NCBI RefSeq assembly: GCF_019424165.1
Contig: NZ_JAHZAA010000008.1
Span: 18,807-82,806, forward strand
Source: Desulfovibrio sp.
GTDB lineage: Bacteria > Desulfobacterota > Desulfovibrionia > Desulfovibrionales > Desulfovibrionaceae
DNA length: 64,000 bases
Direction: 5' to 3'
Within the stretch, counting starts at the first letter, position 1, and each line of letters begins with the position of its first letter. A program made the translations under genes and the position numbers. This document shows positions 17,148 through 26,642 of this stretch, piece by piece. Below the pieces are notes generated by a model. That model made no database searches. It had not been told where the DNA came from and was given only the letters and a program-made list of their open reading frames with translations.

Positions 17148-18242
17148 TTAAAGGCCGAGGCCCATGCGCTGCTGTAAAAGCAGGGCGTCTGCCAGGGCCA
17201 GGGCTGTCATTGCCTCAAGAACGGGCACGATGCGCGGAATGGCGGACAGGTCGTGACGCCCGCCAATGAGGATGTCCACGGGCTGGCCCTGCCTGTCCAC
17301 GGTTTTTTGCGTAACGGCTATGGAGGCTATGGGTTTGACGGCGGCGCGCAGCACAATATCCTGTCCGCTGGATATGCCGCCCAGGATGCCGCCCGCATGG
17401 TTGGAGGCAAAGCGCGCCTTGCCCGGCTCCGGCGCATCCGCCGGAAGCAGGGGATCGTTGTTTTGCGAGCCGCGCAGGGCTGCTGCGGCAAAGCCTTCGC
17501 CCACCTCTACGCCCTTGACCGCGCCCACGCTCATGACGGCATGGGCCAGCACAGCATCAAGCTTGTCAAAAACAGGTTCGCCAAGGCCGGCTGGCACGTT
17601 GCGTGCTTCAATACGCACAATGCCGCCCAGGGTTTCTCCGGCTTTGCGGGCTTCGGCCACCAGCGCATCCCACTGGCTGACGGCAGAGGGCGCTGCGGCG
17701 CAATACGGCCGTGCCGCGGCTCCGTCCATGTCCAGTCCCCAAAGGGGCGCGGCAACGCCGCCCAGTTCAACGCAGCCGCCGAGAACCGTCACACCGCGCC
17801 GCGCCAGGATTTTTTTGGCAATAACGCCTCCAGCAACACGCGCGGCTGTTTCGCGCCCCGAAGAGCGCCCGCCGCCCCGGTGGTCGCGCAGGCCGTTGTA
17901 TTTCTGAAAATACGTCCAGTCCGCATGGCCTGGGCGAAAGGCTTCGGCCAGATTGCCGTAATCGCGGGAGCGCTGGTCTTCATTGGCAATGAAAAAGGCA
18001 ATGGGGGTTCCCGTGGTGCAACCCTCGAAAACGCCGGAAAGCAGGCGCACGGTATCGGCCTCTTTGCGTTTGGTGGCCGTGGACCCCTGGCCGGGTTTGC
18101 GGCGGTCCAGTTCTGCCTGGATATGTGCTTCGGTCAGCTCCAGACCGGCAGGGCAGCCGTCAATAATACCGCCGAGGCCGGGGCCGTGGGACTCGCCGAA
18201 GGTGGTCAGGCGCAAGGCGCGCCCAAAGGTGTTTCCGGCCAT
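17148..18242 (-). CDS. aroC: Chorismate synthase
   Basis: A 364-residue enzyme that makes chorismate from EPSP with reduced FMN, last step of the shikimate pathway. Signatures: MAGNTFGRALRLTTFGESHG, GLGGIIDGCPAGLEL, RDHRGGGRSSGRETAARVAG and the late SNHAGGILGGISSGQDIV. The ATG ending at 18242 is the family start and follows a GAGG site; the open frame continues about 200 residues upstream but that part is unrelated. Leftward, 15 bases before recD2, so the two may share a transcript. Confidence 0.96.
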   Translation of the reverse strand: MAGNTFGRALRLTTFGESHGPGLGGIIDGCPAGLELTEAHIQAELDRRKPGQGSTATKRKEADTVRLLSGVFEGCTTGTPIAFFIANEDQRSRDYGNLAEAFRPGHADWTYFQKYNGLRDHRGGGRSSGRETAARVAGGVIAKKILARRGVTVLGGCVELGGVAAPLWGLDMDGAAARPYCAAAPSAVSQWDALVAEARKAGETLGGIVRIEARNVPAGLGEPVFDKLDAVLAHAVMSVGAVKGVEVGEGFAAAALRGSQNNDPLLPADAPEPGKARFASNHAGGILGGISSGQDIVLRAAVKPIASIAVTQKTVDRQGQPVDILIGGRHDLSAIPRIVPVLEAMTALALADALLLQQRMGLGL

Positions 18243-18500
18243 GGTGTACCTCGCGCTGGACAGAAAATAGGATTCGGGCCGCCATACGGCGGCTGCAATC
18301 CGGCCAGTATAGGAAAGGGCGGCGCGGCTGGCAAGGCGCGCATGAAAAGGGATGCCGGCGGCAGGCATGAACACGCGGGCAGGGGCAGTCCGCGCTTGCC
18401 GGGCGTGTTGCCCGGTACGCGCGCTGACCAGGCGCAAGTTGCGCAGCCAGAAAATTTTCAAGTGGTTCCGGAAAAGATTTTTGTGGAAAATGACGAAGCA

Positions 18501-18533
18501 AGAGGGGGAACTTCTGGAAAAAGTTCCCCCTCT
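18501..18533 (-). terminator. Terminator of metK
   Basis: Arms 18501-18513 and 18521-18533 (13 bases, perfect, GC-rich) with a 7-base loop, 107 bases past the metK stop. The 18243-18639 gap contains no supported gene. Confidence 0.65.
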
Positions 18534-18639
18534 CGTATCAGTCAGAGCGCGCTGATTTTCAGCATCTGCATGCGTAAGATTTACAAGGCGCTCACTGCAA
18601 TTCTTGACAGCGCAACCCAAAGCGTTGCTGCTTTTCCGC

Positions 18640-19812
18640 TTACACCTTGGCGGCGGTGCGCAGGTCGGCCACGGCATCGGTGGCTTCCCAGGTGAATTCG
18701 GGCAGCTCGCGTCCAAAGTGGCCGTAGCAGGCGCTCTTCTGATAGATGGGGCGCTTGAGATCAAGGCGCTGGGTGATGAAATAGGGGCGCAGGTCAAAAA
18801 CGTCGCGCACGGCCTTGGTGAGGATTTCATCAGGAATTTCGCTGGTTCCCTGCGAGGAAACAAGCACACTCACAGGCTGGGCCACGCCGATGCAGTAGGC
18901 GATCTGCACTTCGCACACCGGGGCAAGGCCAGCGGCCACCACGTTTTTGGCAATGTAGCGGCCCATGTATGCGCCGGAACGGTCCACCTTGGAGGGATCC
19001 TTGCCGGAGAACGCGCCGCCGCCGTGGTGACCGCTGCCGCCGTAAGTGTCCTGAATGATCTTGCGGCCGGTAAGCCCGCAGTCGCCCATGGGGCCACCCA
19101 CCACAAAACGCCCGGTGGTGTTGATGAAAATTTCGCAGTCTTTTTCGTTGAAATAGCCCGAAGGTTCAAGAATGGGGCGGATGACGTGTTTTTTCACGGC
19201 TTCGGCCACATCGTCCTGGCTTGCGCTGGCCGCGTGCTGGGTAGAGACCACCACGTTGTTGATGCGTACGGGTTTGCCGTCCTGGTATTCAAAAGACACC
19301 TGGGTCTTGCCGTCCGGGCGGAAAAAGTCCACCAGGCCGTCCTTGCGCACCTTGGCAAGCTGCTGTGAAAGCTGATGCGCCCAGTAAATGGGGGCAGGCA
19401 TGAGGGTAGAGGTTTCATTGCAGGCAAAGCCGAACATCATGCCCTGGTCGCCTGCGCCCTGATCTTCGGGCTTTGAGCGCACCACGCCCTGGGCAATGTC
19501 CGGAGACTGGTGCCCGATGGTGGAAATAACGGCGCAGGTCTGCCAGTCAAAGCCCATTTCGGAACTGTTGTAACCGATGTTCTTGATGGTTTCGCGTACC
19601 ACGGTGGGCAGGTCGGCGTAGCCGGTGGTGCTGATTTCGCCGGCGATAACAGCCATGCCCGTGGTGACCAGCGTTTCGCAGGCCACGTGCGCGTCCGGAT
19701 CCTGCGTCAGCAGGGTGTCCAGTACGGCGTCGGATATCTGGTCGGCCACCTTGTCGGGGTGGCCTTCGGTAACGGATTCAGAGGTGAAAAAATATTTGCC
19801 CTTGGTCTGCAT
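18640..19812 (-). CDS. metK: S-adenosylmethionine synthetase
   Basis: A 390-residue MetK that joins ATP and methionine to form SAM. Recognised motifs: FTSESVTEGHPDKVADQISD (ATP site), GAGDQGMMFGFACNET, and the P-loop-like GGGAFSGKDPSKVDRSGAY. AAGGAGAACAGC precedes the ATG ending at 19812, a clear start inside a longer open frame. panC lies 40 bases upstream on the same strand. No SAM or SAH riboswitch is recognisable in the 40-base gap. Confidence 0.97.
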   Translation of the reverse strand: MQTKGKYFFTSESVTEGHPDKVADQISDAVLDTLLTQDPDAHVACETLVTTGMAVIAGEISTTGYADLPTVVRETIKNIGYNSSEMGFDWQTCAVISTIGHQSPDIAQGVVRSKPEDQGAGDQGMMFGFACNETSTLMPAPIYWAHQLSQQLAKVRKDGLVDFFRPDGKTQVSFEYQDGKPVRINNVVVSTQHAASASQDDVAEAVKKHVIRPILEPSGYFNEKDCEIFINTTGRFVVGGPMGDCGLTGRKIIQDTYGGSGHHGGGAFSGKDPSKVDRSGAYMGRYIAKNVVAAGLAPVCEVQIAYCIGVAQPVSVLVSSQGTSEIPDEILTKAVRDVFDLRPYFITQRLDLKRPIYQKSACYGHFGRELPEFTWEATDAVADLRTAAKV

Positions 19813-19852
19813 GCTGTTCTCCTTGGAAGGGACGCGCGGCAGGCGCGGTGGT

Positions 19853-20701
19853 TTACGAGCGTAAAAGAATGTTGTCGATAAGGCGTGCCTTGCCCATGCG
19901 CACGGCACAGGCCATAAGGGCCGGGCCTGTTACCTCGTCAAGCGGCTCCAGTGATTCCGGATGCACTATGCTGAGGTAGTCCAGGCGGCCAAGGGGCAGA
20001 AGCTCCGCCCAGCGGCGCAATACGGCCTCACGCAGCAGGGATGCGCTGCCTGCCCCCTCCTGCGCGAGCTTTTGGGCATGGAGCAGGGCCTGGCGGATTT
20101 GCGGCGCCTGCGCGCGTTCTTCCGGCGAAAGGTAGACATTGCGCGAAGACAGGGCCAGGCCGTCGGTTTCGCGCACGGTGGGCCGGGTTTCAATGCACAC
20201 GGGCAGGTTCAGGTCACGGACCATACGCCTGATGATGGCCTGCTGCTGCCAGTCTTTCTGGCCGAAAACCGCAACGTCTGCCATGCTCAGCATAAAGAGC
20301 TTGAGCACCACCGTGCAGACACCGCGAAAGTGCGTGGGGCGGGTTTGCCCGCACAGGCCCCTGGCAAGCTCCGGCACTTCGACCCAGGTGGCATGGTCGG
20401 CTTCGTACATGCTCCCCGGTTCGGGCATGAAAATGGCGTCAGCGCCGTGGCTTGCGGCAATGGCCGTATCACGCTCGGCGTCGCGCGGGTAAGCGGCCAG
20501 GTCCTCACCGGGACCGAACTGGGCGGGGTTGACGAAAAGGCTTACCACCAGGCGTTTGGCCAGGGTGCGGCCATGGGCCATGAGGTCTTCATGGCCGGCG
20601 TGGTAATAGCCCATAGTGGGCACAAGGGCGATATCGTCCCCGGGCGCATGCCAGGCGCGGCACTGGGCCGCAAGTTGCTGAGGCGTAGTAAATATCTGCA
20701 T
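19853..20701 (-). CDS. panC: Pantothenate synthetase
   Basis: A 282-residue ligase that joins pantoate and beta-alanine using ATP for coenzyme A synthesis. The nucleotidyltransferase fold is seen in VPTMGYYHAGHEDLM (the HIGH-like site is HAGH), SLFVNPAQFGPGEDLAAYPR, FGQKDWQQQAIIRRM and DGLALSSRNVYLSPEER. The ATG ending at 20701 starts MQIFTTPQQLAAQC. No strong ribosome site is visible. It may form a two-gene unit with metK. Confidence 0.95.
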   Translation of the reverse strand: MQIFTTPQQLAAQCRAWHAPGDDIALVPTMGYYHAGHEDLMAHGRTLAKRLVVSLFVNPAQFGPGEDLAAYPRDAERDTAIAASHGADAIFMPEPGSMYEADHATWVEVPELARGLCGQTRPTHFRGVCTVVLKLFMLSMADVAVFGQKDWQQQAIIRRMVRDLNLPVCIETRPTVRETDGLALSSRNVYLSPEERAQAPQIRQALLHAQKLAQEGAGSASLLREAVLRRWAELLPLGRLDYLSIVHPESLEPLDEVTGPALMACAVRMGKARLIDNILLRS

Positions 20702-20893
20702 ATCAAGGTATTGTGATATGGTTTATGAATGACCTTTTATACACGTACAGACCACGGTTGTAAAGGAAAAGTCGGCGTTACGAAAAGCGCGCCGCAGCGC
20801 CGGAGGGCGGGCAGCGCGGGGCCAGGGCCGCGAGGCGCATTCTGCCTTGACCGGCAGGGCGGCAGTGGGCATAAGAACTACGGGAGGATCTTC

Positions 20894-21463
20894 ATGCTGA
20901 AACCCTTTTATCAGGGCAAACTCGACACCTTCTGCGCCATCTACGCCGTGCTTAATGCCCTGCGGCTTACCCACAGCATCCGGGTGCTCAAGGCGCGCGA
21001 AATCCTTAATGACACGCTTATGGCCCTTGCGGCCTCGCCTGCGGCGTTCCGGGCCGCGCTGGAGCAGGAAACGGACTATTGCGACCTGGTGGACGGCATG
21101 CTCCGGACCCAGAGCCGCATCTTCCCCCTGGACGTGCGCCAGCCTTTCGGCACAGATCAGGATCCTTCAGTGGACCAGGTGTGGGACTGTTTTGACCAGT
21201 GGCTTAACGGCGGCGGCAACCGGGCGCTTGTTTTCCGTTTTTTACGGCATCTTACGCCTGACGGGCCGCCCATGAACCGCCACTGGACAACTGCCGACAG
21301 CCTGAAAAACAACGTGCTGCGCCTTTTTGACTGTAGCCATGAGGCCGAGGCTGTGCTGAACGTGCGCAAAGACAGTTTTGTCACCAGCGTGCGGGATATA
21401 TGTCAGGAAAAGCTTCTTTACATCCAGCCCAATACCATACGGCTTATGCGGCTGCCCCTGTAA
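20894..21463 (+). CDS. Uncharacterised protein, possible papain-fold peptidase
   Basis: A 189-residue protein with GGGAGGA just before the ATG at 20894. I do not know the family. The start MLKPFYQGKLDTFCAIYAVL has the spacing of a papain-like site: Gln7 (oxyanion) seven residues before Cys14 at the head of a helix, then NAL. Later, RHW (His130) is followed by VLRLFDCS (Asp146), the usual His-then-Asp strand order of such enzymes. No signal peptide or propeptide is visible. Peptidase, deamidase or transglutaminase-like activity is inference. It is divergent from panC. Confidence 0.55.
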   Translation: MLKPFYQGKLDTFCAIYAVLNALRLTHSIRVLKAREILNDTLMALAASPAAFRAALEQETDYCDLVDGMLRTQSRIFPLDVRQPFGTDQDPSVDQVWDCFDQWLNGGGNRALVFRFLRHLTPDGPPMNRHWTTADSLKNNVLRLFDCSHEAEAVLNVRKDSFVTSVRDICQEKLLYIQPNTIRLMRLPL

Positions 21464-21695
21464 AGGGTACTCCGCCGGGGGCGGCACTTCCGGCTGGTGA
21501 GCGCCTGTCCGGGCCACGCTGTGCCTGGACACGGGATCAGCCGCCCGCCACAGGGGCCGCAACGCGGCTTGAGCCGCTGGTAAAAGTTTGCGACCGGGAA
21601 ACACGCCGCAGGCCTGCGCAGCCAAACGCTGGCACGGGCAGGCGGTGTTTTTGAGCGTGCAGGGTTGAGAATGCACGGTCTCAACGGCGGGTGAG

Positions 21696-23948
21696 CTAGA
21701 AATCGCAGAAAGGCTTTTCGTCGCTGAGGGGCAGGCCCAGATTGCGGGCGTCGTTATCCAGCAGGGGGTCCACCCAGAAGGCTTTTTCCTGAATAAAGGA
21801 AAGCACCTCAAAGGCGTCTTTGTCCAGCGGCTGGGAATAGTAGAAGCCCTGGGCGCAGTTGCAGCCGCAACTGAGCAGAAAGCGGGCCTGATCAAGGGTT
21901 TCAACGCCTTCAGCCACGATATGCATGTGCAGGTCCTTGGCAAGGGCAATGGTATTGCGGGCCACAATCTGGCCGCGTTCGTTGTCTGTGCCGTCGCTGA
22001 TAAAGGCGCGGTCCAGCTTGACGATGTTGAACGGCAGGGCGCGCAGGGTGCTCAGTGAGGAATAGCCCGTGCCGAAGTCATCCATGGAAAAAATAAAGCC
22101 TTCGGCCTGCAGTTCACACATGATGTGAATGAGGGCCTTTTCATTTTTGAAAAAGGCGCTTTCGGTAAGCTCCAGTTCAAGCAGGTGGCGCGGCAGGCGG
22201 TACTTGTCTGTAAGCTGGACCAGTTTTTTGGTCAGAGCGCCGTCATTAAAGTGCAGCCGCGACATGTTTACCGAGACGGGCATGGGTTTATACCCCTTGT
22301 CCAGCCACATGCGCAGGTTCTGGCAGGTGAGGTCCCAGATATATTCATCGAGCCGCACGATAAAGCCGTTGCGCTCGAAAAGCGGCACAAAGCGGCCGGG
22401 CAGGATCAGCCCGTCGTGCGGGTGCTGCCAGCGCACAAGCGCTTCTGCCCCCACGATACGGCCGCTCGACAGTTCCACCTTGGGTTGCAGGTAGAGTTTG
22501 AACTGCTTTTGCTCCAGCGCGCGGTACATCTGGTCGGTAATGTAGCTTTCGTCATGCAGGCGCTGGCGCAGCGCGGTGTCATAAAAGGCGTAATTGGCAA
22601 GGTCGCTGCCCTTGATGGTTTTTTGCGCCAGATAGGCCCAGTCGCAGAGCACATGGGCCGGAGTACGGCGGTCTTCCACCTGGCAGACGCCAAAGAAAAG
22701 CTTGACCCTGAAGGTATCGGAGTAGTGCTCGAGCCTGCGGGAAAGGGAGTGGATGAAATTTTTTATCCGGCTGATGTCGCCAGTAATACACACGGCAAAC
22801 ACGTCGGCCGTAAGGCGGGCGTAAGCCTCGCACTGGGTGTTGATGCGCTGGCGGATGAGGCGGGCGATGGCCCGCAACAGGCGGTTGCCTTCTTCCAGGC
22901 TGAAGGCTTCGTTGATGGCTTTGAAGCCCGCCACGTCAAAGCGCAGGATGGAGTACGGCTCTGTGGGGTACTCGCGCAGCAGGGCTTCGACCTTTTCAAA
23001 GAATGTCTGGGTATTGTACGCCCCTGTCAGGGGATCATGCTCGGCCCGCAGGCGCAGGGCCTGCTCTGTGCGGGTGGCGGCATCCACATCGTTGATGGTG
23101 CCGATGTAGCGGTCGCCCGGGCTGTCGTCCGCCAGACAGGTATAGGTGACCTTGCACCAGATGAACTGCCCGTCGCGGCGGCGCAGCAGGCGCAGGGTCA
23201 TTTCGCCGGAGCGTATGCCCAGGGCCAGGCGTGAAAGGCAGGTGTCAAAGGCGGCACTGTCGCCGCTGTACAGGACATTGTCTTCACGCCAGACATCAAA
23301 GGGAATGCGGCCATCGTAATTTCCGGCCAGCAGTTCGCCTACGCGGGGGCTGATGTAGGTCAGATCATTATTGCGCCACTCGAACACCAGCGTGCGCGTA
23401 TGGTCCACCACGGCCTTGTAGCGCAGGTTGTCGAGCTTCTGCTGCTGGAGAAGCTCGTTTTCACGCACAATGGTGGCCGCGCGCTTGAGGTCGTCCACAT
23501 CCTGCACGCAGACAAGGTAGATGAAGTGCCCGCCGGGCTGACGGACGGGAAACGCGGTAATGCGCGTCCAGCGGTAGCTCAGGTCGTGGCATTTTCTGCG
23601 CACGTCAAGCGTTGAGAACGGCAGGCCGTTTTTTTCAAGGCCCTGCCTGGACAGAGGGTCCCAGAAGCGCAGCAGCGCATCGTGGTCGTCAGGGTGGACA
23701 AGCCTGGTCAAAGCCTCGGTAAAGAGCTCTGACAGGGTGAATTCGCCCGAAGGCGCCAGAAGCGTGTCATCGCCCCTGTACAGTTCGCGCGCTTCGTCTT
23801 TTTCAAAGTCCAGAAGGTATATTTCGGCGTAGACGCTGCGTAGCACGCCTGAATAACACTGCTCTTCCATCCTGCCGCTTGCGAGGCATGTCATGGGGGC
23901 TACAGCGAAATTTTTTTTGATGTCGGTTGGGATGGGTTTGTTTTTCAT
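21696..23948 (-). CDS. PAS-GGDEF-EAL protein, likely c-di-GMP phosphodiesterase
   Basis: About 750 residues and no membrane helix. Two PAS-like sensor regions occupy the first 290 residues (HDLSYRWTRITAFPVRQ; TLVFEWRNNDLTYISPRVGE). The GGDEF domain (HDPLTGAYNTQTFFEKVEAL) has RLTADVFAV where the GGDEF motif should be, so it is probably not a cyclase. The EAL domain looks active: GAEALVRWQHP, ELTESAFF, SMDDFGTGYSSLSTLRALP, VKLDRAF and IVAEGVETLDQA. I start at the ATG ending at 23948 (MKNKPIPTD), though its ribosome site is weak. It is predicted to lower c-di-GMP; flagellin genes lie 2 kb away. Confidence 0.88.
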   Translation of the reverse strand: MKNKPIPTDIKKNFAVAPMTCLASGRMEEQCYSGVLRSVYAEIYLLDFEKDEARELYRGDDTLLAPSGEFTLSELFTEALTRLVHPDDHDALLRFWDPLSRQGLEKNGLPFSTLDVRRKCHDLSYRWTRITAFPVRQPGGHFIYLVCVQDVDDLKRAATIVRENELLQQQKLDNLRYKAVVDHTRTLVFEWRNNDLTYISPRVGELLAGNYDGRIPFDVWREDNVLYSGDSAAFDTCLSRLALGIRSGEMTLRLLRRRDGQFIWCKVTYTCLADDSPGDRYIGTINDVDAATRTEQALRLRAEHDPLTGAYNTQTFFEKVEALLREYPTEPYSILRFDVAGFKAINEAFSLEEGNRLLRAIARLIRQRINTQCEAYARLTADVFAVCITGDISRIKNFIHSLSRRLEHYSDTFRVKLFFGVCQVEDRRTPAHVLCDWAYLAQKTIKGSDLANYAFYDTALRQRLHDESYITDQMYRALEQKQFKLYLQPKVELSSGRIVGAEALVRWQHPHDGLILPGRFVPLFERNGFIVRLDEYIWDLTCQNLRMWLDKGYKPMPVSVNMSRLHFNDGALTKKLVQLTDKYRLPRHLLELELTESAFFKNEKALIHIMCELQAEGFIFSMDDFGTGYSSLSTLRALPFNIVKLDRAFISDGTDNERGQIVARNTIALAKDLHMHIVAEGVETLDQARFLLSCGCNCAQGFYYSQPLDKDAFEVLSFIQEKAFWVDPLLDNDARNLGLPLSDEKPFCDF

Positions 23949-24085
23949 AAGCAACGCTTGTTTGGTTGCGCACGGATACGGCGCTAACGCCGGGCTGTCA
24001 AGTCTTGAGCCTAGCACCGGACCCGGCGTTTTGCAAATGAGCCGCACTGGTGACAAGCCGCAGGCACATCTGTAGGATGCCCCTC

Positions 24086-25414
24086 ATGACAAGTGCAAAC
24101 AAACAGAAAAAAATCAAGGTCTGGTCGTTGAGCCTGGGATGTCCCAAAAACAGGGTCGACAGTGAGCGCCTGCTCGGTTCGCTGGGCGCGCCTGTGAGCC
24201 ATGTGGAGCACATGGGCCGCGCTGACCTTGTATTCATCAATACCTGTGGTTTTATTGATCCCGCCGTGCGCGAATCCGTGCGCGCCGTTCTGGACGCGGG
24301 CCAGCGGTTGGGCCGTTGCAGCAAAAAGCCCCTGCTGGCCGTGGGCGGCTGCATGGTGGGCCGGTACGGCGCGGAAAATCTGGCTGAAGATCTGCCCGAA
24401 GTGGATCTGTGGCTGCCCACGGCTGACCTGGCCCGCTGGCCCGCCATGGTGGCCGAGGCTCTGGCCCTGCCCCCGCCGCCGGTGCGTATGCCCGGCGGCG
24501 GCAGGCTGCTTTCCACCGGGCCTTCCTATGCGTGGCTCAAGGTGGGCGAAGGCTGCCGGCACAAGTGCGCCTTTTGTACCATTCCTTCCATCAGGGGGGG
24601 GCTGCATTCGCTGCCAGCCGAAGATATTGTGGACGAGGCCCGCGCTCTGCTGGGGCAGGGGGTGCGCGAGCTGGCCCTTGTGGCCCAGGACCTGACGGCC
24701 TGGGGTGCGGATCTGGGCATGAAAAACGGCCTTCCGTCCCTGCTGGAAAAACTTGCCGCGCTGGACGGTCTGGCCTGGCTGCGCCTGCTCTATCTGTACC
24801 CCAGCGGAGTGACGCCGGAACTTCTTACCCTGATACGCGATACCGGGGCGCCGCTTTTGCCTTATCTGGATATTCCCCTGCAACATGCCCATCCCGATGT
24901 GCTTTCACGCATGGGCAGGCCTTTTGCGGGCAATCCCCGGCGCGTGCTGGATGCCGTGCGGCAAATTTTGCCGCATGCGGCTCTGCGCACCACGTTTATT
25001 GTGGGCTATCCCGGCGAGACGGACGAACAGTTTGAAAGTCTGTGCCGCTTTGTGGAAGAAAGCGCTTTTCAGCATGTGGGGGTATTTGCCTACCAGGCTG
25101 AAGACGGCACAGAAGCGGCGACCCTGCCGGATCAGGTGCCGGATGCGGTCAAGCAGTGGCGGCGCGACACCCTTATGGACATACAGGCGGATATCAGCGA
25201 GCGCCTGCTGGCGGCCCATGTGGGCAGTCGCATGCAGGTGCTGGTGGATGCGCCGCATCCTGAATGGCCGGGCCTGCACAGCGGCCGCGTATGGCTTCAG
25301 GCCCCTGAGGTGGACGGCATCACCTATGTGAGCGGCCCTGGCGTTGCGCCAGGAGCGCTGGTGGAATGCGACATTGTGGAAAGTACCGAATATGACCTGA
25401 CGGCGCTGGCTTAG
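24086..25414 (+). CDS. rimO: Ribosomal protein uS12 methylthiotransferase
   Basis: A 442-residue radical-SAM enzyme that adds a methylthio group to the conserved Asp of uS12. The N-terminal domain carries the auxiliary-cluster cysteines (SLGCPKNRVDSE, INTCGFI, VGGCM). The radical SAM triad is CRHKCAFCTIPSIRG. SPSG-like and LDIPLQHAHPDVLSRMGRP motifs and a C-terminal TRAM domain follow. RimO rather than MiaB is favoured by CPKNRVDSE. Of two close ATGs, 24086 is preferred because AGGA at 24074 is too near the one at 24077. Divergent from the EAL gene. Confidence 0.93.
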   Translation: MTSANKQKKIKVWSLSLGCPKNRVDSERLLGSLGAPVSHVEHMGRADLVFINTCGFIDPAVRESVRAVLDAGQRLGRCSKKPLLAVGGCMVGRYGAENLAEDLPEVDLWLPTADLARWPAMVAEALALPPPPVRMPGGGRLLSTGPSYAWLKVGEGCRHKCAFCTIPSIRGGLHSLPAEDIVDEARALLGQGVRELALVAQDLTAWGADLGMKNGLPSLLEKLAALDGLAWLRLLYLYPSGVTPELLTLIRDTGAPLLPYLDIPLQHAHPDVLSRMGRPFAGNPRRVLDAVRQILPHAALRTTFIVGYPGETDEQFESLCRFVEESAFQHVGVFAYQAEDGTEAATLPDQVPDAVKQWRRDTLMDIQADISERLLAAHVGSRMQVLVDAPHPEWPGLHSGRVWLQAPEVDGITYVSGPGVAPGALVECDIVESTEYDLTALA

Positions 25415-25674
25415 CGCCGCGTCACATGGAACATATCTGACTGCCCGGCGCGGATTTTTGCGGCAAATCCGTGGTATGATGCTGCGCGAGGCGTACCCGG
25501 CACGCCGGGTATTTTCTCCGGTTGCGGTGCGGGTTGGGGGAACAGGCAGCAACGCCAGGTGTGCGGGGCGCCCCTGTTCTGCTGTCAGGCACGCAGGTTA
25601 AAGTAACAATGCTCCAGGGGCCGTTTTTGCAGAAAAGCCGCTGGGGCGGCAACGTCTTGAAAATGTCCCCCAAT

Positions 25675-25708
25675 AAATATCCCCGGAGGAAACCCTCCGG
25701 GGATATTT
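25675..25708. terminator. Hairpin between rimO and flagellin
   Basis: Arms 25675-25689 and 25694-25708, 15 bases, perfect, loop AAAC, between convergent genes. It can stop leftward flagellin transcription and rightward rimO transcription. The remaining 25415-25674 spacer holds no supported gene. Confidence 0.75.
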
Positions 25709-25754
25709 GGTGTGCGTGCTGTGGCACGCCCTCAACCAGTCGCCTGGTGGCGGT

Positions 25755-26642
25755 TTAACGGCCGATGAGCTGCATAGCCATCTGGGGCATGCTGTTGGCC
25801 TGCGAAAGCATGGCCACAGCGGACTGGGTGAGGATCTGGTTGCGTACGAACGCCGTCATTTCCGTGGCCACGTCCACGTCGGAAATGCGGGATTCGGCAG
25901 CCTGCAGATTCTGTGACTGTGTGGTCAGGTTGGAAATGGTGTTTTCCAGCCTGTTCTGCAACGCGCCAAGGTGCGCGCGGATCTTGTCCTTGGAGATCAC
26001 GGCATCGTTCAGGCCCACAAGAGCCTTCTGCGCGGCTTCCTGCGTGGAAACCGTGTAGGCGGCAGACGCCGAATCGGCCTGGTTACCCACACCCAGGGCA
26101 GAGGCGGTGCTGTTGCCTATCTTGATGTAGTAATAGTCTTCGGCCGAGTCGTTCATGCTGCCGAAGTGCACCTTCAGCTTGCCGGTGGCTGTCAGGTCGC
26201 TGCCGTTGTGCGTATCGCTCGACAGGTTGCCGTTCAGCAGATAGATGCCGTTGAAGTCCGTGGCATTGGCGATTCGGGTAATTTCCGAAGCCATGGCCTG
26301 GTACTCCGATTCGATCATCAGGCGCTGTGTGGAGTCATAGGTGCCGGTGGCTGCCTGTTCGGCCAGTTCCTTCATGCGTATGAGCTTTTCGTCAATAACG
26401 GCCAGAGCGCCGTCAGCGGTCTGGATGAGGGAAATGGCGTCGTTGGCGTTGCGGACACCCTGCTGCAGAGCGGCGATGTCGGTACGCATCAGTTCGCGGA
26501 TGGCGAGGCCGGCGGCGTCGTCAGCCGCGGAGTTGATGCGCAGGCCCGTGGACAAGCGCTGCACCGAGGACGACAGATTGCCGTAGTGCGATGTCAGCGT
26601 GTTGGCCACCTGGGTGGCCATCTGGTTGTGATTGATATACAT
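25755..26642 (-). CDS. Flagellin, left copy
   Basis: A 295-residue flagellin beginning MYINHNQMATQVANTLTSHY, with conserved N-terminal D0/D1 (VQRLSTGLRINSAADDAAGL) and C-terminal D0 (TQSQNLQAAESRISDVDVAT, FVRNQILTQSAVAMLSQAN) helices around a short variable centre. It assembles into the flagellar filament after export. The start follows a GGAGG-like site in GGGAGGAATGTC; an in-frame extension upstream is unlike flagellin. It is almost identical to the right copy, differing at residue 25 (Ser for Asn) and at the tail (AMQLIGR against ALSLISR). No clear sigma-28 promoter is visible upstream. Confidence 0.95.
   Translation of the reverse strand: MYINHNQMATQVANTLTSHYGNLSSSVQRLSTGLRINSAADDAAGLAIRELMRTDIAALQQGVRNANDAISLIQTADGALAVIDEKLIRMKELAEQAATGTYDSTQRLMIESEYQAMASEITRIANATDFNGIYLLNGNLSSDTHNGSDLTATGKLKVHFGSMNDSAEDYYYIKIGNSTASALGVGNQADSASAAYTVSTQEAAQKALVGLNDAVISKDKIRAHLGALQNRLENTISNLTTQSQNLQAAESRISDVDVATEMTAFVRNQILTQSAVAMLSQANSMPQMAMQLIGR

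Noticed and set aside
19813..19852. SAM or SAH riboswitch before metK
   Set aside because: Only 40 bases separate panC and metK and no aptamer core is visible.
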